Position numbers and translations under genes: made by a program. 64,000 nt of DNA from Paenibacillus sp. V4I3. Its GTDB lineage: Bacteria; Bacillota; Bacilli; Paenibacillales; NBRC-103111. The notes under the pieces are model-generated. The model searched no databases. It saw only the letters and a list, made by a program, of their open reading frames with translations, and was not told where the DNA came from. Position 1 is the stretch's first letter. The number at the start of each line of letters is the position of its first letter. Shown here in pieces: positions 59,531 through 64,000 of the stretch. Where the stretch lies: contig NZ_JAUSZA010000001.1 of the NCBI RefSeq assembly GCF_030817215.1, positions 4,934,501-4,998,500 on the forward strand. Direction: 5' to 3'.

Positions 59531-60019
59531 TTGATTGTAGTATTGGAAAAAATTACGGATGAAGGATTAGATGCTTTAAAAAATCTCTTTGAATTTGCTG
59601 CGTATGATCTTTCAGAATTAAATAGTTCCAACATTAATGAAAAAGGATCGTATATCTCGATTCTCAATTGCAGAGATTGGTATGAAGATCCAAACTATGA
59701 TTTATTTTTTATTCGAGTTGATGGAGAATTAGCAGGATTTGTTATCATAAAGCATTTATTAGAGGAAGAAGTGTACTACCTCAATCACTTCTTTATCTTG
59801 AGGAAAAATCGTAGAAATAATATTGGAAAGCAAGCAGCTATACAGGCATTTAAATTATATATGGGAAAATGGAGAGTGAGTCAATTCGATTGGAATACTC
59901 CCGCACAAATCTTTTGGAGAAAAGTTATTAAGGAATTTACAAGCGATCAGTATTATGAGATCAGGAGAAAAGATAACAAAGGCCCAGCTCAAGAGTTTAC
60001 TTATTGTTATTCAGAATAG
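59531..60019 (+). CDS. GNAT-like N-acetyltransferase
   Basis: From TTG 59531, with AGGAAGTGA upstream, the product has 162 residues. It has a GNAT-like fold: 'YDLFFIRVDGELAGFVIIKH', the strand VYYLNHFFIL and, as acetyl-CoA loop, 'RKNRRNNIGKQAAIQAFKL' with N-N-I-G-K in place of the usual Q/RxxGxG/A. The C-terminal part 'WNTPAQIFWRKVIKEFTSD' matches the family's last helix. The frame is open from 59507. Substrate unknown. It is the first gene after the boundary motif at 59408. Confidence 0.75.
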   Translation: MIVVLEKITDEGLDALKNLFEFAAYDLSELNSSNINEKGSYISILNCRDWYEDPNYDLFFIRVDGELAGFVIIKHLLEEEVYYLNHFFILRKNRRNNIGKQAAIQAFKLYMGKWRVSQFDWNTPAQIFWRKVIKEFTSDQYYEIRRKDNKGPAQEFTYCYSE

Positions 60020-60130
60020 TTTATCGCTGACTTCTGAGACAGTAACAAGTAAGTTAGTAGGGATTCTGGTTCCTTATATGGATATTTATTTAGTAGTTCA
60101 ATGAAAATTGAGAGGGGGCTATTACAACAA

Positions 60131-60613
60131 ATGGATTATAAACAAGAGTTGATTGAGACTATGGAAAAAATGGACATTGAAAACGCAGAGTATTGGTCGG
60201 ACCAAGAAATATCCGACAAAAAGTATGCGACACTTGCAATGCTTCGATTTTTAAGACCATTCCAAAAATCATTAGACAATTACTTAGATAGCCATGAAAA
60301 TTGGATAAAAAACGAGATGACTAGAAGGAATAGTAAATTATCAGGCGTACTTGATGAAATGATTAGTGCTGGTGTAAAGTCAGAATCTATCGGAATTCTA
60401 GCATATTGGATTTCGAGAATGACATTGAACAGCGTATTGTATAGATTAGATGACCCCGCAGGTGGGGATTATGATTTAGAAAATGAAGGTGAAGATCTCC
60501 CAAGATGGGTCCTGTTAGAACAAATAATATCAAAAGAAAATAATAAAATTGATGGAAAACTAACTGGCAGAATGCTAGCTGGAATGTATGAGGTATTCCC
60601 TTTAGAATCCTAA
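60131..60613 (+). CDS. Hypothetical protein, 160 residues
   Basis: I start the gene at ATG 60131, 13 bases after GAGAGGGGG; an in-frame ATG at 60101 lies before that signal. The product is acidic and helical with 'KYATLAMLRFLRPFQKSLDN', 'VLDEMISAGVKSESIGILAY' and 'WVLLEQIISKENNKIDGKLT'. There is no signal peptide or membrane helix. I do not recognise the family. It lies in the right-hand array of small same-strand genes, between the acetyltransferase and a 45-residue frame. Confidence 0.6.
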   Translation: MDYKQELIETMEKMDIENAEYWSDQEISDKKYATLAMLRFLRPFQKSLDNYLDSHENWIKNEMTRRNSKLSGVLDEMISAGVKSESIGILAYWISRMTLNSVLYRLDDPAGGDYDLENEGEDLPRWVLLEQIISKENNKIDGKLTGRMLAGMYEVFPLES

Positions 60614-60743
60614 TGAATAGAAATTCACACGAATGCTTCACTACGCTTAACGAGAAACAATATCACACAAATAACAGACTTCTGGCAGAAAACAATGAGC
60701 AGGCTGAGAGCAGACAAATCTGAAAAGGGAGAGATAAGGAATA

Positions 60744-60881
60744 TTGAAAAAAAGATTTTCGGTTGGCAAGGCAGAGTGGTCAGATACAAAAGAAGAACAG
60801 TATAGAAAAGACAGTCTAGTTATTGCTTTTGGATTTGGAGACGAGACATGGCTAAAGTTAAAAGATTTCTACGGAGTCTAA
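60744..60881 (+). CDS. Small 45-residue protein or truncated cassette gene
   Basis: A TTG at 60744 behind GAGATAAGGA opens 45 codons: 'MKKRFSVGKAEWSDTKEEQY' and on to FGDETWLKLKDFYGV. The stop lies 9 bases before a complete cassette-boundary element. It is basic-to-neutral and soluble. It could be a real mini-gene or the fused ends of a deleted one. No family recognised. Confidence 0.4.
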   Translation: MKKRFSVGKAEWSDTKEEQYRKDSLVIAFGFGDETWLKLKDFYGV

Positions 60882-60890
60882 CACGATTCA

Positions 60891-60971
60891 ACTAACGCAG
60901 AACGTTTGTTTAATTAGAAACCAAGACGAGGCTGCCGGCACTTCGGCAGCCTCGTTGAAGTAATGGGGCAG
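60891..60971. repeat. Complete cassette-boundary element (81 bases)
   Basis: Hairpin 1 uses ACTAACG, five bases, then CGTT and a T-rich arm. Hairpin 2 is perfect, ACGAGGCTGCCG (60926-60937) with CGGCAGCCTCGT (60944-60955). The right end is TGAAGTAATGGGGCAG. It follows a stop codon by 9 bases and precedes the GrpB gene. Confidence 0.75.
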
Positions 60972-61039
60972 TTAAGTTCAAACACATAGAAATATAAAGT
61001 GTTAAAATAAATGAAATATTCATTTTTCTGGAGGCGTGT

Positions 61040-61564
61040 ATGGAGAAAAGCGTAGTTATTGAGGAGTATAGCTCGGATTGGTTTTTTCAATATCAAAAAG
61101 AAGCTATGAAAGTAAGAGAAGTATTACGTGATAGAATTCTTGGAATTGAACATATTGGTAGTACATCGGTTGAAGGATTAGGCGCAAAACCGATTATTGA
61201 TTTTATGGTTGGAGTAAGTGATTTAAACAAGGTAGATGAATTCATTGAACCATTACACAGAATTAACTATGAGCACGTTTTTCACAAAGAACTTCCAAAT
61301 AGAAGGTTCTTTAGAAAAGGTGAAAGAGGTGCTGGCACACATCATCTGCATATGTATAAATTTGGTGGTGAAGACTGGGACAATAATATTTTGTTTAGAG
61401 ATTATTTAAAAACGCATCCAGATGTATTAATACAATACTGTAGCTTGAAGAAGAAGCTTGCTGAAGAATATCCTAATGATAGAGCTGCATATACGAAAGC
61501 TAAACATCCCTTTATAACACAAATAATTGAAAAGGCTAAAATTGATACAAGTAATGGAAAATGA
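61040..61564 (+). CDS. GrpB/UPF0157 family protein (nucleotidyltransferase fold)
   Basis: The 174-residue protein matches the GrpB (UPF0157) family, which has a minimal nucleotidyltransferase fold. It shows 'EHIGSTSVEGLGAKPIIDFM' with the GS motif and catalytic-like Asp, then 'GERGAGTHHLHMYKFGGEDW' and 'NILFRDYLKTHPDVLIQYCS'. CTGGAGGCG precedes the ATG. Function is not established, though members occur often in mobile contexts. It is the only gene between the boundary elements at 60891 and 61577, so it is the clearest one-gene cassette of the window. Confidence 0.92.
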   Translation: MEKSVVIEEYSSDWFFQYQKEAMKVREVLRDRILGIEHIGSTSVEGLGAKPIIDFMVGVSDLNKVDEFIEPLHRINYEHVFHKELPNRRFFRKGERGAGTHHLHMYKFGGEDWDNNILFRDYLKTHPDVLIQYCSLKKKLAEEYPNDRAAYTKAKHPFITQIIEKAKIDTSNGK

Positions 61565-61576
61565 CTATTAGGTTGA

Positions 61577-61657
61577 ACTAACGTAAGAACGTTGTTCAAT
61601 ACACAGCATGGGAGGCTGCCGGCACGATCGGCAGCCTTTCGCTCACCTAACGGGCAG
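61577..61657. repeat. Complete cassette-boundary element (81 bases)
   Basis: Hairpin 1 is TTGAACTAACG-N6-CGTTGTTCAA; hairpin 2 pairs AGGCTGCCG with CGGCAGCCT; the right end is CACCTAACGGGCAG. It begins 14 bases after the GrpB stop. Confidence 0.75.
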
Positions 61658-61689
61658 TTTAACTCAATGTGATGTACTGTAATTGTCAG

Positions 61690-61754
61690 AAGTAAATAAA
61701 ATATTAGACTGAGAAAATAAAGTTGTAGACTGGGAAAATAAAGTATTAGACTGA
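61690..61754. repeat. End-repeat array, family 3 (left side)
   Basis: Three consecutive copies of about 21 bases, consensus GAAAATAAAGTATTAGACTG, all in the same direction. Inverted copies occur at 62796 and 62865, enclosing the metallopeptidase-like gene. Confidence 0.8.
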
Positions 61755-61768
61755 CGGCGCGTCATTAA

Positions 61769-61780
61769 GCTAACTGGCAG
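61769..61780. repeat. Cassette-boundary motif, short form (one mismatch)
   Basis: GCTAACTGGCAG differs by one base from the 59408 copy. It lies directly at the 3' end of the metallopeptidase-like gene on the other strand. Confidence 0.45.
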
Positions 61781-61781
61781 T

Positions 61782-62510
61782 TTAAAGTGGCTCCCTAAAA
61801 AGCAACCTGCTTCTTCTAAATGCTTGAATTTGGGATGGCCTAAGTTTAATTCTGTTTGGGTCAGATACTCTGGGTACAGGCGCATGCATTAGGTTAAGAG
61901 GATCGGGATCATGAGGAGGGAAACTTCTAAACGTTCGGTTAAGTAATGCATGACCTATCTCGTGTGCAATTATCCAAGGATTTGATGGATTAAGTGCATT
62001 AACATCAAGAAAAATGTATATAGAGTAGCGATTAGGTTGACCAAAAGTTAGAGTTGTCCCTAACAGTGAGGGATTATCCGTAAATCTTGCACGCGGAACT
62101 ATAATTCCAGATATTACGGGACGATTAAGAAACATTTGGGGCGGCCTCAGAAATTCATTATTATTAATTAGACTTGCCATCTGAGTGTTACCACGTTCAG
62201 TTAATTGGGTGATACAGGGTGTTCCCCGCTCTCCACAAATTATATGGCCAGCACTCTTGTTATTACCATTATTAAGGGATATTCCGCATCTTTTAAACAG
62301 AAAATCACCTGTTCTCCGCTGTGCATCAAAAACTTGCTCTTCCAGATTATCAAAATCAAAATCCGGATCATCTCTTCGCAACACTATATCCCAATCGATC
62401 AATAGGTTGAGTGTAGGGGTGATCTGTGTAGGGGTGATCTTAGCAGAACGCCTATTCGTAATGATCCTCGGCCTAGGAATCAGAATTAACGGTCTATTAC
62501 TTCTCTTCAA
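61782..62510 (-). CDS. Zincin-type metallopeptidase-like protein (HEIGH motif)
   Basis: The start is TTG 62510, eight bases after AAAGGAGGG on the reverse strand, giving 242 residues. The C-terminal half has the zinc-binding HExxH as 'NPWIIAHEIGHALLNRTF', followed about 20 residues later by DPDPLNLMHAP, which resembles a Met-turn. The N-terminal part has 'FDNLEEQVFDAQRRTGDFLF' and two Cys-containing stretches. No signal peptide is present. It is the only reverse-strand gene in the array and is enclosed by inverted family-3 repeats, so it may be cargo of a small mobile element. Substrate unknown. Confidence 0.7.
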   Translation of the reverse strand: MKRSNRPLILIPRPRIITNRRSAKITPTQITPTLNLLIDWDIVLRRDDPDFDFDNLEEQVFDAQRRTGDFLFKRCGISLNNGNNKSAGHIICGERGTPCITQLTERGNTQMASLINNNEFLRPPQMFLNRPVISGIIVPRARFTDNPSLLGTTLTFGQPNRYSIYIFLDVNALNPSNPWIIAHEIGHALLNRTFRSFPPHDPDPLNLMHAPVPRVSDPNRIKLRPSQIQAFRRSRLLFREPL

Positions 62511-62722
62511 GTCAAAATCCCTCCTTTAAGAAATGCCTGTTTAATTTTTTGTAGGTTTTTTAGTGTTTCTTTCTTATCAACTTATTACCTACTCATCATA
62601 TGATTGGAATAAAAAGGTGATTGGGTGTATGAGGAACGACCAAACCAAGACATGTGCATTTAAACTAATCAAAAGTGAAATTCACCAACGTGTTTCGACT
62701 AAAGGGGTGATGTTAGTTCATT

Positions 62723-62790
62723 AAGACAGCGGCAGTCACGGCAGTCTAGGACTTTATTTTCTAGTCCGTGGCTACCGCTGTTTTAAATTT
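62723..62790. terminator. Long hairpin, possible bidirectional terminator
   Basis: GACAGCGGCAGTCACGG pairs with CCGTGGCTACCGCTGTT with few mismatches. The loop contains TAGGACTTTATTTTCTAGT. The right side ends TTTTAAATTTT. Confidence 0.55.
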
Positions 62791-62795
62791 TGGGG

Positions 62796-62887
62796 TCAGT
62801 CTAATACTTATTTTACGAAATCTGGCGGTTTTGTAATTCAAAAAGCCGCGTGGGACCAACACATCCAGTCTAATACTTTATTTTCTT
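62796..62887. repeat. End-repeat array, family 3 (right side)
   Basis: Two copies, TCAGTCTAATACTTATTTTA (62796) and CAGTCTAATACTTTATTTTC (62866), are inverted relative to the three at 61690. A short AAAAAGCCGC segment lies between them. Confidence 0.8.
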
Positions 62888-62976
62888 TCTACAGTAATCC
62901 GTGTAAATTTCATGAACAATTACAGATAAAAAATGGTAATATCTTTAGTAAAAGCTAAAAGAAAGGGGCTCTTACT

Positions 62977-63432
62977 TTGGAATTCTGGAGTCAGGAAAGT
63001 GATTACTTCAAGTTACAACCCCTTACAAAAGAAATGGTGGCACATGCAGAAAAAGAATTAAAGATCAAACTACCCGAATCCTTAATAACCTTACTGGAGA
63101 AGCAAAACGGAGGATACATTAATTTTGATGCACATCCCACTTCGCTTCCAACTGAATGGGCGGATGACCATATAAAGGTTGACCACATATATGGGATAGC
63201 TCCGAATGAGGGATTACTACAAAGTTCTTACTTAATCAGTGAATGGGGACTACCAAAGAAACTTATCATCATATCAGGCGATGGTCACTGGTGGATTGCT
63301 TTAGATTACCGCAATTGCAACGATCTACCTCCAGTAATATATATTGAGAGCGATAGCGGATTCACTATTGAGTTGGCTAATAACTTCAACTCGTTTCTAA
63401 CGGGTTTATGTAATTGGGAGTATGAAGATTAA
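62977..63432 (+). CDS. SMI1/KNR4 (SUKH) family protein
   Basis: The 151-residue protein begins at TTG 62977, nine bases after AAAGGGG. It has the SUKH-fold pattern: 'AEKELKIKLPESLITLLEKQ' then NGGYINFD, a central VDHIYGIAPNEGLL with 'YLISEWGLPKKLIIISGDGH', and the C-terminal 'WWIALDYRNCNDLPPVIYIE'. Such proteins are often immunity proteins of polymorphic toxins but also occur alone. No toxin gene is beside it. It precedes a complete boundary element by about 19 bases and is another one-gene cassette. Confidence 0.92.
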   Translation: MEFWSQESDYFKLQPLTKEMVAHAEKELKIKLPESLITLLEKQNGGYINFDAHPTSLPTEWADDHIKVDHIYGIAPNEGLLQSSYLISEWGLPKKLIIISGDGHWWIALDYRNCNDLPPVIYIESDSGFTIELANNFNSFLTGLCNWEYED

Positions 63433-63451
63433 AAAAGATTTATTTTATTGT

Positions 63452-63532
63452 GCTAACGGAAACGTATGTTCAATAAGAAACCAAGACGAGGCTGTCGACA
63501 TGAAACGGCAGCCTCGTTGAAGTAACGGGCAG
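63452..63532. repeat. Complete cassette-boundary element (81 bases)
   Basis: It starts GCTAACGGAAACGTATGTTC, has the hairpin ACGAGGCTGTCG/CGGCAGCCTCGT (one mismatch) and ends TGAAGTAACGGGCAG. It shares AAGAAACCAAGACGAGGCTG, 20 identical bases apart from one, with the element at 60891. Confidence 0.75.
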
Positions 63533-63632
63533 GGTAGTTTAAATACCTTCACGAATACTTTATTACGAGGTTAGTAAAAAAGTGGTTATTATGAAAGGTA
63601 TTTTTGACAGACTCAAAGACAGGGGATATCGA

Positions 63633-64000
63633 GTGGAAAAATATTACTGGACACTTCAAACTAATGAAGCCTGGGATCAATTTAGGAAACATGGCTTCAT
63701 TGTTGGATCTTCAGAATTTTCAGGCTTCTCAGAACAATATAAGTGGATGATGAAGCAGATGAGTATCCGATTAAACAAATATAATAATGAGTATCCCATT
63801 TGGGTGTGGTTGAAGAAACCAGATATGCGAACAGGCGGTTTTTTTCGGAGAGGTACTAGGTGTGTGAGAATCCAACTTAATCTGAATGAGGAAGATGTAC
63901 TTGTATCAGATTTTATGGATTGGCACTGTGTCTTAAATAATAATTACCTCTCAGATAATGAACAGGATTGGGATGAATATATCTTTGCTGAAGATAACGG
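63633..64000 (+). CDS. DUF3841 family protein, partial
   Basis: The frame is open to the window end (about 122 codons). I start it at GTG 63633, behind AGGGGATATC; an in-frame ATG at 63591 has only a weak signal. The sequence matches DUF3841: 'KYYWTLQTNEAWDQFRKHGF', then YKWMMKQMSIRL, 'YPIWVWLKKPDMRTGGFF' and a later VSDFMDWHCVLNN. The family function is unknown. It follows the boundary element at 63452 and is probably the next one-gene cassette, continuing outside. Confidence 0.8.
   Translation, partial: MEKYYWTLQTNEAWDQFRKHGFIVGSSEFSGFSEQYKWMMKQMSIRLNKYNNEYPIWVWLKKPDMRTGGFFRRGTRCVRIQLNLNEEDVLVSDFMDWHCVLNNNYLSDNEQDWDEYIFAEDN

Larger units (their letters stand above)
62511..62976. other. Non-coding region between two divergent genes
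   Basis: It contains a long hairpin at 62723-62790 and the right-hand family-3 repeats (62796-62887). The AT-rich stretches beside the genes probably hold their promoters. No further gene is visible. Confidence 0.5.

Noticed and set aside
59408..63532. True integron with attC sites
   Set aside because: No integrase gene is in the window, the left spacer is too long for an attC, and conservation continues beyond the GTTRRRY core into CGGGCAG. I describe it as integron-like only.

Overview
The window looks like a chromosomal piece of a spore-forming Firmicute of the Paenibacillaceae, most likely Paenibacillus or a close relative. The evidence is a GerA-type spore-germination operon, a relic of the sporulation sigma factor sigK, two YesM/YesN-type two-component systems each beside a CUT1 sugar ABC transporter without its own ATPase, strong AGGAGG ribosome-binding sites with many TTG/GTG starts, and CcpA-type cre sites. 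I saw no rRNA, tRNA, CRISPR array or plasmid/phage replication gene.

Layout. 1-2.9 kb: stress/redox genes (TetR regulator, frameshifted nitroreductase, luciferase-like monooxygenase, DUF896 protein). 2.9-6.5 kb: gene debris, including an inverted mosaic copy of the germination gene, a spore-permease remnant and a fused SDR/epoxide-hydrolase remnant, plus an intact CBO0543-like membrane protein. 6.5-10.5 kb: an intact gerKA-gerKC-gerKB-like operon with a small fourth membrane gene. 10.7-13.5 kb: orphan genes and repeats. 13.8-38 kb: a carbohydrate-utilisation island with degraded GH43 genes, a divergent YesN/YesM pair, a binding protein with two permeases and a GH31 glycosidase, a 1990-residue secreted beta-helix protein, an IS6 element, and a second YesM/YesN pair with another binding protein and two permeases. 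38-47 kb: sigK relic, an orphan gene, an IS110 pseudogene, isochorismatase-like lipoprotein, M23 peptidase, amidohydrolase and CDGSH protein. 47-50 kb and 59-64 kb: arrays of small, unrelated, same-strand genes separated by a recurring bipartite hairpin element. 51-59 kb: four SDR genes (two of them near-duplicates), a TetR regulator and several pseudogenes.

How the parts work together. Each YesM kinase probably senses a sugar ligand or a loaded binding protein and signals to its YesN AraC-type regulator, which would activate the adjacent transporter operon. cre sites at 17518 and 31181 suggest added catabolite control. GH31 and the beta-helix protein would process the polysaccharide or oligosaccharide. 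The germination operon encodes an inner-membrane receptor of the spore.

Most unusual content. (1) A recurring element (five complete copies and several partial ones) with ends RCTAACG and TAACGGGCAG lies at, or overlaps, the stop codons of small cassette-like genes (GNAT, kinase, GrpB, SMI1/KNR4, DUF3841). It looks integron-like but does not match attC, and no integrase is present. (2) Three families of short non-coding elements carry repeated motifs at their ends, in two of them around an internal hairpin, resembling cut-down Tn7/Mu-type transposon ends; one copy truncates an IS110 transposase and another a cassette gene. (3) An unrecognised protein family occurs three times (3460, 10728, 38636). 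About twenty pseudogenes or relics show that the region has been heavily rearranged.
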